Shown here: positions 8,645-16,795 of the stretch, piece after piece | Numbering within the stretch: the stretch's first letter is position 1 | Layout of the letters: the number at the start of each line of letters is the position of its first letter | Source: Xenorhabdus ehlersii | Lineage (GTDB): Bacteria; Pseudomonadota; Gammaproteobacteria; Enterobacterales; Enterobacteriaceae | Assembly (NCBI RefSeq): GCF_003610465.1 | Contig: NZ_RAQI01000003.1 | Coordinates: forward strand, 372,001-436,000 | Reading direction: 5' to 3' | Length of the DNA: 64,000 nt | Notes under the pieces: model-generated | The model's input: the letters and a program-made list of their open reading frames with translations, nothing else | What the model was told of the DNA's origin: nothing | The model's database searches: none | Program-made: the position numbers and the translations under genes

Positions 8645-9505
8645 TTACTGACTCCATTCAACTCTTGGTGAATTAAACATCAACATAACTTTTTCACACC
8701 ATTGATGATAATTTAAGCTGGCATGCTCTTTTTCTTGTCGAGGTTTGGCAAGTAACGGCTGAACCATTCCCTGATGTTTAAGTAATGTTTGCAGGGAGGG
8801 AGAACATTTCTCCCAATTTAATACAGTACGATAGGGGCTTGATTGGTAAGAAGCGTACAGTGAGACATTGTGGATATCATCTTCAATAAAGTGAGATTGT
8901 AGGTGCTCTTTCAATGCCGCGAATTTTTCTTCGGCTGCGGTGTAAAAAGTAGTAAAAATATTTCTGACAGAAGAGGGAATATGCTCTCTGTTTGTTAGGC
9001 GAAGGCGCAATGCTCCACCAGTACGGATAAGTTTATTGCCGTTGAAAGAATAATAAGCGGCATGAACATGCAGGAGTTCCTGTAAACAATCTTTCTTTCC
9101 ATAACCCTGAGAAAGATCCAGAAATACATGAATATTGGGGTTGTTTTGCATTTCTCGCAAAAATTCCATGCAGCCTGGATCGATATAACCTAAAGGATGA
9201 GCGAGAAGTATGGCACATGGTTGTGGAAGAGAGTTTAGCATTGCCATCGTAGCCTGGATATCCGCTTGCAAAATCATGCTGGCTTGCTTTGGTGGTAAAA
9301 CAGGATAGAAGAGTGGTTGCCAATTGGCTGCGTAAACAGATTCAACCATGCTTTGACATATCCACTCTGGCATCAGGCAATAGCCCTGAGTCGCCACGGC
9401 TTGTAGATCTTCGCGGAAAAAGTCTCGTACTGAACAGCCATAATTCATGACATCTTGCTGAGACGGTATACCTTGCAAAGAGAGTAGATTGCGGTGAGAT
9501 ATCAT
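8645..9505 (-). CDS. reduced DegT/DnrJ/EryC1-like PLP protein
   Basis: This 286-aa protein looks like a shortened fold-type-I PLP protein of the DegT group. HVFLDLSQGYGKKD matches the aspartate strand (D130) that holds the pyridine nitrogen. YYSFNGNKLIRTGGALRLRL aligns with the PLP-lysine segment of the cluster's full-length DegT enzyme (FSFQANKLISSGEGG), giving K158. Most of the family's N-terminal substrate-binding region and the usual C-terminal dimer segment are diverged or missing. It overlaps the upstream kinase gene by 4 bp. It could be an active partner subunit or an altered enzyme; both are inference. Confidence 0.6.
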   Translation of the reverse strand: MISHRNLLSLQGIPSQQDVMNYGCSVRDFFREDLQAVATQGYCLMPEWICQSMVESVYAANWQPLFYPVLPPKQASMILQADIQATMAMLNSLPQPCAILLAHPLGYIDPGCMEFLREMQNNPNIHVFLDLSQGYGKKDCLQELLHVHAAYYSFNGNKLIRTGGALRLRLTNREHIPSSVRNIFTTFYTAAEEKFAALKEHLQSHFIEDDIHNVSLYASYQSSPYRTVLNWEKCSPSLQTLLKHQGMVQPLLAKPRQEKEHASLNYHQWCEKVMLMFNSPRVEWSQ

Positions 9506-10881
9506 GGTGTGATCCTGAGATGAAGACGCTCAATATATTCATTGGCTAACTGGTCATAGAATTCATTTTCTCTGCCCCATAGATCAAGTTGAAGGCCAGT
9601 ATAAGGGCAATAGAGCGTTTCCAGATGACTAATCAGACAATTGATTCCCATTAATTTTTCTCTACCCAGATAGCTACAACCCCATTTAGCGGCATACCAT
9701 TGACCCGCACCGTTCTTTATCATCAATGACCAGGCACCAGGAGTTCCGTTATCGTCATAAGTGACTGCCAGATGATATTGGTTACTTTTGGATAACAGGC
9801 CGGGGAGATATTGGAGGTCCTCACGGCTCAGGCTGCGCATATCACTCTGTTGAATGGTTTTCCAGCCTTTTGTGTCTACATACAGCGCATCTTGCCACAA
9901 TTGCTCAGTTTGACTCGATGTACTGTAACGGGTGACGGTATGGTGAGTGCGTGCTTTCTTAAGACTGCGTTTTAATCGTGTTGAGTGCTGGATCAGAAAG
10001 TCAGCGACTGTTGTTTTAGGAGGTACGTTGACAATAGGGGCTGACCATTTGCTCTCTTCATGACATTGTAAACCCTGCTGTTGTGCTAAATCATGCAGGT
10101 AGAAATAGGCGCGGGATTTTGCGTTCAGATACTTAAATAAAACAGGTTGCAGCTTTAAAAAAGAGAGTAATGCTTTTTCTTCTTGGGCCGTAAAAGTGAA
10201 ATCGAAGAAAGTATTGCTTTGCCACTGTTGCTGACCTTCTTGCCAAACCAGATCAACATGCTCAAAACGCCGGAGTTCAGGGTAACGTAATGCTGTTCCT
10301 AAACGCCATAAATGAGATGTGGTTGGATTGGTAAAAAAAGCTATTGGTGCAGATTGTTGCATAATTGCCTGGCTTATCAGTGCGACAATACTGTCTGGAG
10401 AATATTTCGCGCTATCAAGCAAAGTTTCATGAGGTACATTGTAATCCCATAAACTATCCTGGGCGACTTCTCTGATACGGGAGGCTGGCAAACGATCTTC
10501 TAAAGCTCGCTCCTGATTACGGATAATCAGTGTTGGTTCCTGCGCAACGAGCCGATAATGCAGAATTCGAACACCTTTTCGCGTAAATAGGGAATGGATA
10601 GCGTCAATTTCTTCAGGATAAATGAATACGCCATCCAGAATGATCAAGTCACTGCCCGCATCAAGGCAATCATCAGCAACCTTTAACAACCGCAAGGTAT
10701 CTTCCATGATGATTTTTGGCGTAAGGTGTGTTCTTGGTTCAACAAAATGATGAAAAGTATCCCATGGTAAATAGGAGACGGTGAGTCCCTGCGCCAGCAT
10801 AACATCTTTCAAGCGGTTGCATGTTGTGGATTTACCACTTGCCGGTGTTCCTCTAATGACAACAACAGTTTTATGCTTCAT
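9502..10881 (-). CDS. P-loop kinase fused to GNAT-like acyltransferase
   Basis: This is a 459-aa fusion. The N-terminal about 175 residues are a P-loop kinase: Walker A GTPASGKST at residues 11-19, LPWDTFHHF, a DLIILDGVFIYPEE Walker-B-like strand, and a lid segment NQERALEDRLPASRI. This resembles zeta-toxin or chloramphenicol-phosphotransferase-type small-molecule kinases. The C-terminal half resembles the FemAB/CelD-type GNAT fold, with SLKKARTHHTV, FYDQLANEYIERLHLRI and WSLMIKNGAGQWYAAKWGCSYLG. Start and stop codons overlap both neighbours (11 bp and 4 bp), so translation is probably coupled. A phosphorylation/acyl-transfer role in the cluster is inferred. Confidence 0.75.
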   Translation of the reverse strand: MKHKTVVVIRGTPASGKSTTCNRLKDVMLAQGLTVSYLPWDTFHHFVEPRTHLTPKIIMEDTLRLLKVADDCLDAGSDLIILDGVFIYPEEIDAIHSLFTRKGVRILHYRLVAQEPTLIIRNQERALEDRLPASRIREVAQDSLWDYNVPHETLLDSAKYSPDSIVALISQAIMQQSAPIAFFTNPTTSHLWRLGTALRYPELRRFEHVDLVWQEGQQQWQSNTFFDFTFTAQEEKALLSFLKLQPVLFKYLNAKSRAYFYLHDLAQQQGLQCHEESKWSAPIVNVPPKTTVADFLIQHSTRLKRSLKKARTHHTVTRYSTSSQTEQLWQDALYVDTKGWKTIQQSDMRSLSREDLQYLPGLLSKSNQYHLAVTYDDNGTPGAWSLMIKNGAGQWYAAKWGCSYLGREKLMGINCLISHLETLYCPYTGLQLDLWGRENEFYDQLANEYIERLHLRITP

Positions 10882-11722
10882 TGCCTAATACCTTTAATTG
10901 CCAGCCTCGCATGATATCTACAATAGAATGCTGATTAAAGACGGTCTGATAATAATCGTCATGACCAATTTTAGCGGCACGATGCATAATCTGTTTTGCG
11001 GTAAGACGTAACTCGATTTTATGATTGCCATTGCCCAAACACATTTCCTTACCTTGTGTGTTTGGTGGCGGGGTGTAAAGCAATATATTGCAATTCTGCC
11101 CAATGGCATGATAGTAAATCTGGATTGCTTTTTGTTGCGTGGTATTTTCCACAAACAGCGTTTGCTCTGGAGAAATTTCAAGTGCTGTGCTGAGGAATTC
11201 GGGGGTATAAAGGGTAATGTTGCGGTAATACACATCCAACATCATCTGTTCTTCATCTGTTCCCTGCGGATAAGTAGCATCCGGTTTTTTGGCGTAGAGA
11301 CCATATAGCATTGAGGTTGGCAACACCGTCTTGATGTGAGGAACCAATTGATCAATATGCTGGCGGATCTTATCTTCGGAGGTATCCACCCAATAGATTG
11401 GGGGTAAAGGGATGTTAAGCTGCTCCAAAGTATAAACAATGCCGGCTTCTAACCATTCTCTCATTGTTTTGTGGTTAGCTTGTTGAGGATCAAAATGCAA
11501 CAAGTCGGCCATCATGATTGCTTCATGGGATTGAAAATAGAGATAAACAGGGGAATTGTGCTGTGAAGCGATAATTGCTGGCAACACAGAATCGATCAAA
11601 TCTTGTAGTGAAAGTCGGGCAGGTACACCTTTTGCGTAACAGATACAAGAGCCTCCCAACACATATTGGACAGGCTGATTTTTCCCGCTGAGCTGAGTGA
11701 AAAAGTTCTTGTCTGATATCAT
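10871..11722 (-). CDS. unrecognised cluster protein
   Basis: I do not recognise this 283-aa protein with confidence. Visible elements are a glycine-rich N-terminal strand QYVLGGSCICYAKGVPARL, VYLYFQSHEAIMMADLLHFD, TMREWLEAGIVYTLEQLNI, YPQGTDEEQMMLDVYYRNI and a C-terminal KQIMHRAAKIGHDDYY helix. The order of a GxD-Q segment after an alpha/beta half faintly recalls class I aminoacyl-tRNA-synthetase-like nucleotidyl folds, but HIGH and KMSKS motifs are not seen. The start at 11722 has a strong GGAAGGGA site and overlaps the upstream stop as ATGA. It is coupled on both sides inside the operon, so it probably acts in the same pathway. Confidence 0.7.
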   Translation of the reverse strand: MISDKNFFTQLSGKNQPVQYVLGGSCICYAKGVPARLSLQDLIDSVLPAIIASQHNSPVYLYFQSHEAIMMADLLHFDPQQANHKTMREWLEAGIVYTLEQLNIPLPPIYWVDTSEDKIRQHIDQLVPHIKTVLPTSMLYGLYAKKPDATYPQGTDEEQMMLDVYYRNITLYTPEFLSTALEISPEQTLFVENTTQQKAIQIYYHAIGQNCNILLYTPPPNTQGKEMCLGNGNHKIELRLTAKQIMHRAAKIGHDDYYQTVFNQHSIVDIMRGWQLKVLGNEA

Positions 11723-12867
11723 GATAGGTTCCCTTCCATAGCCCACTGTAAAACATTTTCGTAAGTCGCATTATCAATAGGTACAGGGAGGCAAATGCGG
11801 TCACTCACGATGACTTTATGTTTTTCTAATGCTGATGCAGGGAATGGACTGTCTTGCAGAGCCCAAGGGAAATGGTCAGAGTAGGGAGAAAGCTGATTTT
11901 TTATAATCGGATGGTTAGCCAGATCCCAGGCTTGCCAATCATATAGTAGGGTTGAATTGAAGCGATCTTTGGGCAATTTGCTGCGTTTTAACCAGACAGA
12001 AACGGGTATCGTACCCTCCGGGCGTGGGGTGATCCAATCTATGGGTAAATGTTGCAGGATTGTTTGATAACGCTCTATTAATAAGGCACGAAACTGTTCA
12101 ATATTTTCCAGTTGGTTAATCAGTAATGCAGCTTGTATTTCATTGAATTTATTATTGTCACCAAAACCAATACTATTGCTCCAATCTGGATAGCCTTCTG
12201 CTGTACGCTCAGCACCGTGGTCAGTCATCATGCAGGCATTGGTGAACAGAGAATTATTTTTGGCAATCAGTAAACCTCCCTCACCGCTACTGATTAATTT
12301 ATTGGCCTGAAAACTGAAACAGCCATATTCGCCAAATGTGCCCACAGGCTGATTTTGATATTTTACCCCCATCGCTTGTGCACAGTCTTCAATCAGGTAC
12401 ACATTATGTTGTTGGCAAATTTGGGCGATTTCAGCAATTGAAGCAGCAGTGCCTTCCAAATGAACGGCAATGACTGCCAGAGGTTTGGTATCCATTTGAT
12501 TTAACGTCTTGTTTAATTCCTCTGGACACATCATGCCATTGTCATCGACATCAACGAGAACAGGGATTAATCCACAACTGAGCACGGCATTGGCAGTAGC
12601 AATAAATGAAATGGAAGGAATGAGTACCCATTGCCCTATTTTGGGCCTAAGTCCAAGCAAAGCCGCTTTGAGCGCGACAGTACCATTTGTCAGTAGGATG
12701 GCATGTTGGGTATGCAGAATATTTTGTAACAGCCTTTCTGCCTGACAGCAATATTGGCTCTCTGTGGCATATCTAAATACCGCTTTATTATCAAGAACGG
12801 TTTGCAAGCGGTATTGTATATTATCAGCAATCTTGGTATTACCGAGGTAAGGTCTAAGATATGACAT
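11719..12867 (-). CDS. DegT/DnrJ/EryC1/StrS family PLP aminotransferase
   Basis: This is a full-length (382 aa) sugar-type aminotransferase or PLP-dependent dehydratase. It has NGTVALKAALLGL, VLIPSISFIATANAVL, YLIEDCAQAMGVKY (D161) and FSFQANKLISSGEGGLL with the PLP lysine K190, plus GFGDNNKFNEIQAALLINQLENI near the substrate site. These enzymes aminate keto-sugars or dehydrate sugar derivatives. In the blasticidin pathway a member (BlsH) acts on the nucleoside sugar after radical SAM chemistry. It is followed by an ATGA overlap with the next gene. Which of the two chemistries applies here is not decidable from sequence. Confidence 0.9.
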   Translation of the reverse strand: MSYLRPYLGNTKIADNIQYRLQTVLDNKAVFRYATESQYCCQAERLLQNILHTQHAILLTNGTVALKAALLGLRPKIGQWVLIPSISFIATANAVLSCGLIPVLVDVDDNGMMCPEELNKTLNQMDTKPLAVIAVHLEGTAASIAEIAQICQQHNVYLIEDCAQAMGVKYQNQPVGTFGEYGCFSFQANKLISSGEGGLLIAKNNSLFTNACMMTDHGAERTAEGYPDWSNSIGFGDNNKFNEIQAALLINQLENIEQFRALLIERYQTILQHLPIDWITPRPEGTIPVSVWLKRSKLPKDRFNSTLLYDWQAWDLANHPIIKNQLSPYSDHFPWALQDSPFPASALEKHKVIVSDRICLPVPIDNATYENVLQWAMEGNLS

Positions 12868-12901
12868 AGTATAATCCTAATAATCAATATTTTTATTAAT
12901 A

Positions 12902-14113
12902 TCACCTGTGCCAATGATGAACCGGAGCAGGTACTTTATTCATTTGAATTATTAAATAAACAGCTATTGCAATCAGTAAAAGTATGGAGAAACTGACCAC
13001 AGGTAAAAAAGATTGTGTGGAGCCAGGAGCAATGGATACGGTGATTGCAGCTATTGGGAATGAAAAATTCATTGTGATCTGAAATAAAGAAAATAGACGA
13101 CCTTGTTGCATTTCCAGTCCCTTTTGATAAATGGTCTTGGTAATTAAGATATTGAAATAAATTATTGCAATGTTATAGAGTAAATAGAAAAAGGATTTTG
13201 CATAAAAAATTTGCAGCTGAAAAAACAGAATACCAAATATAAACAGACCAATAAATATTGAAATGGGATAACGTTGGATACGATTATCAACGCTTGTTTT
13301 ATTGAGTAATGTTGTACAGAGAATGGGTATCAGGGCACTGAGTAAATAGAATAGGGTGACCAATCCATAACTTTCATTCGCCAAACTTTCCATAACAACA
13401 ACAGGGAGTGCCACCATCAAAAACGCATTGGCAAAAATTGTGAAGACAATAGCAATGGCAAATATCTTATAATAGCGCTGTTGAAACACAGAACGTAACC
13501 CAACGGATAACTGAGATTTTTGCTCTGCTGTACGTTTTATTTGCATTTTTATCATAAGATAGCAGACATAAAAATAAGGCAGCAGAGAGAATAACTTGAT
13601 AGTCACAATCGTATCTATTCCTTGAGTAATCCCCAGTAAGGCACCAAATCCAGGGCCAAGAGCTGAAATAAGCGATGTAGCAATAACAATATAGAGAGAG
13701 ACATTCAAATGCTTACCACCTTGTTGCTTTGTCCAGTCATTAAGTTCATGCCAGGCAACACGAGACCATGGAATTTCATAGGCAAAAAGAAATTCCAATA
13801 ATGAAATAAACAAAAGCAACATAATAGGGGGGAATGTTATTTTGCTCAATAGCAATATTAATAATAACAGTGTGCTAAAGATTTCAATCAACAATATAAT
13901 AATACGAAAGCTCCAAATATCTGTTGAGTAATCAATTTTATAGCCCCATAACAAAGCGCCAATAGATGTGAATAAAAATATGACACCCATATTGGCATAA
14001 TAGTATGTTGCTGGCATGTTATCAGATAATAATATATAGGGATATCCGACGGCAAGAATACTTGATCCAACACCATTAATAAATAAAGAAATAAGAAACA
14101 AATATCTTATCAT
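12902..14113 (-). CDS. MFS transporter, putative product exporter
   Basis: This 403-aa, very hydrophobic protein has about 12 predicted membrane helices, starting MIRYLFLISLFINGVGSSILAVGYPYILL. Its central cytoplasmic loop is basic (KMQIKRTAEQKSQLSVG), and its helices carry glycine and proline in the usual MFS pattern. It lies within the operon, 4 bp downstream of the ATP-grasp gene and 34 bp upstream of the aminotransferase gene. That context argues for export of the cluster product or self-protection. Base composition is markedly AT-rich, as in the adjacent ATP-grasp and radical SAM genes. Confidence 0.85.
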   Translation of the reverse strand: MIRYLFLISLFINGVGSSILAVGYPYILLSDNMPATYYYANMGVIFLFTSIGALLWGYKIDYSTDIWSFRIIILLIEIFSTLLLLILLLSKITFPPIMLLLFISLLEFLFAYEIPWSRVAWHELNDWTKQQGGKHLNVSLYIVIATSLISALGPGFGALLGITQGIDTIVTIKLFSLLPYFYVCYLMIKMQIKRTAEQKSQLSVGLRSVFQQRYYKIFAIAIVFTIFANAFLMVALPVVVMESLANESYGLVTLFYLLSALIPILCTTLLNKTSVDNRIQRYPISIFIGLFIFGILFFQLQIFYAKSFFYLLYNIAIIYFNILITKTIYQKGLEMQQGRLFSLFQITMNFSFPIAAITVSIAPGSTQSFLPVVSFSILLLIAIAVYLIIQMNKVPAPVHHWHR

Positions 14114-14117
14114 CGTA

Positions 14118-15461
14118 TTAATCTTGTTTTATGGTTGTGTAATGGAATTTAGCGTTGTAATGGTTTAAATATTTCAAACACTCATGTTCATTTTTAGCGG
14201 AGCAAATAATATACCCCATTTTTTCAGTGTAATGGGTGTTGGAAAAATAACTACCCGTTTTGGCATATTGCTCCCATTCAATCACATGCTCATCAATAAT
14301 TTCTTCTATAGGAGTTATGGATTTTACTTTTCCAATCGGTGGGTTAAAAATGATCATGCCAATGCAATTGAGATCAGCATTCTCTATGGAGAAAGAAGGC
14401 TCTTTGCAAACCGAAGCAGGGGAAATTAATGCATTGATAAAGACATCAAAGGCATGCTTACTATAGGCTTGCGCATGAAGGTCGAATAGTCTGAGTCCTG
14501 GTGGACGTGATGCGGTTTCGCAAAGTATGAGATTGTCGGTATTTTCTTCAATGAAGATTTCAGTATGAGTAAAACCGTATTCGAGATTGAATGCTTGCAA
14601 TACCCGTCGATTAAATTCAAACAGCCTGTGGCTATCAGGAGAATTTGGCAGCATGGTGTGCCATATAAAATGACTGGGTTTGGGTTGATCGGAAGAAAGT
14701 AATGAACAGGCGTAAGCTCCGATGCCTTGATAGATAACCTTATGTTGGAATACTGCTGCATCAACATGCAGTAATTTACCCTGGATTTTTTCTTCCACTA
14801 GATACTCTTCAGGTGCATCAAGTTCCTGTAATGCATGAAACAAGGAAGTGCGGTCTGGATGCTCGGTAACTCCCATCGATCCCCAAAATGAACGTGGCTT
14901 TACAATAAAACCGACCTGGTTGCCTTTGTGCTTGGCAGAATTCTCAACGGATTCAGTAAAGACCTCGAAATGTTCAGGTGAGGTTAGTATTTCTGATGCC
15001 AGCGTGAATTTGGGACAAAATAGCCCTCGTTCATTGGCAGTATTCCGCATTATCCATTTATCTCTAAATGACTGGGCTACATCAATTATGTGGGTATCTT
15101 GGTTAATATGGGTTGCGATGGTAGCCATCAATTCAACATGAAGCTCAGAAAAAGCCATAAAGTAATCGATGTGAATTGGAGCTGTGATAATTGATAGTGT
15201 GTCTTTGACCTGTTTTAGTGCTTCTATTATTTTTTTACAGGCGTGGTTAGCTAACGGATCATCAACCACTATATATGCTAATGCTAAAGAGCAATCCGTT
15301 GAGTCCAGCCATTTTTTCTTGATCAACAGAATAAGATTTAAATGATATTGATAGCAGAGTTGAACAAAACGTTCACTATCTTTGATATCTGGCATACAGA
15401 AGATAGTCGGCTTCCCGTAATGAAAACTAGCCTGATTATTGATATGTATTTCTAGAGACAT
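14118..15461 (-). CDS. ATP-grasp ligase
   Basis: This 447-aa protein has ATP-grasp architecture. The pre-grasp N-terminal half is followed by FRDKWIMRNTANERGLFCPKF (entry to the ATP site), VGFIVKPRSFWGSMGV (P-loop-like grasp strand with lysine) and APEEYLVEEKIQGKLLHVDAAVF. TEIFIEENTDNLILCETASRPPGLRLF then carries the acidic metal ligands. This pattern is typical of carboxylate-amine ligases that make amide bonds on amino acids or peptides. In the cluster it most likely attaches an amino acid or other acid to an amine made by the aminotransferase. It is spaced 4 bp from both neighbours. Confidence 0.85.
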   Translation of the reverse strand: MSLEIHINNQASFHYGKPTIFCMPDIKDSERFVQLCYQYHLNLILLIKKKWLDSTDCSLALAYIVVDDPLANHACKKIIEALKQVKDTLSIITAPIHIDYFMAFSELHVELMATIATHINQDTHIIDVAQSFRDKWIMRNTANERGLFCPKFTLASEILTSPEHFEVFTESVENSAKHKGNQVGFIVKPRSFWGSMGVTEHPDRTSLFHALQELDAPEEYLVEEKIQGKLLHVDAAVFQHKVIYQGIGAYACSLLSSDQPKPSHFIWHTMLPNSPDSHRLFEFNRRVLQAFNLEYGFTHTEIFIEENTDNLILCETASRPPGLRLFDLHAQAYSKHAFDVFINALISPASVCKEPSFSIENADLNCIGMIIFNPPIGKVKSITPIEEIIDEHVIEWEQYAKTGSYFSNTHYTEKMGYIICSAKNEHECLKYLNHYNAKFHYTTIKQD

Positions 15462-15465
15462 AGTT

Positions 15466-16506
15466 TTACCTTAATCTATTGGCAGGATCACAGCCTTTAA
15501 TACAGTTACAAGTGATTACGGGATACATTTTTTTACGGAAGAGTGAGAATTTATCACCATGCCAAATATCGTGTAATGAACTTTCCAAGACATTCCCCAT
15601 AATATATTGCTCAGGGTTTGGTCGATACATCGTGGTATCGCAAGGGTAGACATTTCCTGTTACGGCATCAATAAATAGTGTTGTCAATGGAATGGCACAT
15701 GCTTTTTTGCCAGACGCGTTATAATGTCCCATTTCAGCGCGGCAATAATCCTCCTCATTGCGGCCGAAAATTTCATAATTGGCATCCATAAATAGATGGC
15801 GTGAAATCTGTTTACTTTCCAGTAGAGTATTTATTTTCTGCATAAATAACTTAATTTGCGCAGTATTTAAAAACAGCAAAGGATAATCTTTAATCGGAAT
15901 AAGATTAACACCATCAACGCTCAGTTCGGCCATTTTAAGCAGGAATTTATCGATAGTGTCATAATTTAATGAAGTAACAACATGATTGACGACAATAATA
16001 GAGCCGGGTATTTCCTGCTTAATATATTCCATAGCATCATAAAGATTGTTTGTTAACCAACGAATGCCTCGTGACTCGCCATTTTTTTGGGGATCTACAT
16101 GATCAATTGAGATATAAAATTTTCTGACAAGATGGCTCTTGTTTTGTACACGATTGAAGATCTTTTTTGATAAAGCAGTTCCATTGGTTGTAATGGAGAT
16201 TGGTGTATTTTTGTTACAATCCAGAATCGCCAGAAAATCTTTTGATAAAAAAGCTTCTCCTCCATGAATATTGACTTCCTGTGGTGAGAGGGCCTCTAAC
16301 TCTTGCCAAAGTCTAATCATGTCTATTTGTTTGTGTGCATCAATCTGAGCGGTTTGCCACACATCGCAAAATTCGCAACGTGCATTACAAATATTATTTA
16401 TGCGTATAAATGCATAATTAAGTTTAGGGGTGGCAAAAAGCTTTTCCGGATCCAGACCAATAGGGTATTTAGCAATGGCAATAGTCTCTTCCATATTATT
16501 TTCCAT
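15466..16506 (-). CDS. radical SAM/SPASM enzyme, first gene of the biosynthetic operon
   Basis: This 346-aa protein carries the radical SAM motif NNICNARCEFCDVW, with C40, C44 and C47 binding the [4Fe-4S] cluster. VNIHGGEAFLSKD is the SAM-binding GGE motif, and ISITTNGTALSKK follows. The C terminus has a SPASM-like cysteine set: YCRAEMGHY, ACAIP, VYPCDTTMYRP and ITCNCIKGCDP. This suggests one or two auxiliary clusters. It is the promoter-proximal gene of the cluster. By context it may act on a sugar or nucleoside intermediate as BlsE does in blasticidin biosynthesis. No precursor-peptide gene was seen nearby, which argues against a RiPP role. The start is 16506 or the nearby ATG at 16494. Confidence 0.88.
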   Translation of the reverse strand: MENNMEETIAIAKYPIGLDPEKLFATPKLNYAFIRINNICNARCEFCDVWQTAQIDAHKQIDMIRLWQELEALSPQEVNIHGGEAFLSKDFLAILDCNKNTPISITTNGTALSKKIFNRVQNKSHLVRKFYISIDHVDPQKNGESRGIRWLTNNLYDAMEYIKQEIPGSIIVVNHVVTSLNYDTIDKFLLKMAELSVDGVNLIPIKDYPLLFLNTAQIKLFMQKINTLLESKQISRHLFMDANYEIFGRNEEDYCRAEMGHYNASGKKACAIPLTTLFIDAVTGNVYPCDTTMYRPNPEQYIMGNVLESSLHDIWHGDKFSLFRKKMYPVITCNCIKGCDPANRLR

Positions 16507-16759
16507 TTGTTTATAGATTCAAAAGTGATAATTATTACTATCAATAAAAGGTAAAATAAATATAATTGATTGTTGTTTTTTTAGAGATTTGAGACTTTAC
16601 AGAAGTTTCGCATATAATCAATATCAAAAACGAATGCTTATGATATTAATATTTGTAAGTATCAATTTTTATTAAAATTGATGGGATATTTATTTATATA
16701 ATTTATTTGATGGTGGTTTTTTAATAGTGTTTATTAAATTATTGGGAAGCAATCATTTC
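16507..16759 (-). promoter_or_regulatory. AT-rich leader/promoter region of the biosynthetic operon
   Basis: About 250 bp without a gene lie between yccS and the radical SAM gene. The region is extremely AT-rich. It holds a degenerate Fur-like element at 16526-16544, whose left arm TGATAAT is exact and right arm poor. No small peptide ORF with a ribosome-binding site is convincing on either strand. Confidence 0.4.
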
Positions 16760-16789
16760 ATTTCCAAGGGCAGCATTGCCCCTGGAAAT
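16760..16789 (-). terminator. imperfect 13-bp stem-loop downstream of yccS
   Basis: ATTTCCA-A-GGGCA, a GCAT loop and TGCCC-C-TGGAAAT form a strong stem 6 bp beyond the yccS stop. There is no T-run on the minus strand, so it may be a weak terminator or an mRNA 3'-end stabiliser. Confidence 0.5.
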
Positions 16790-16795
16790 GACTTA

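Noticed and set aside
16507..16795. A RiPP precursor peptide gene upstream of the radical SAM gene
   Set aside because: No short ORF with ribosome-binding site and leader/core pattern was found on either strand.
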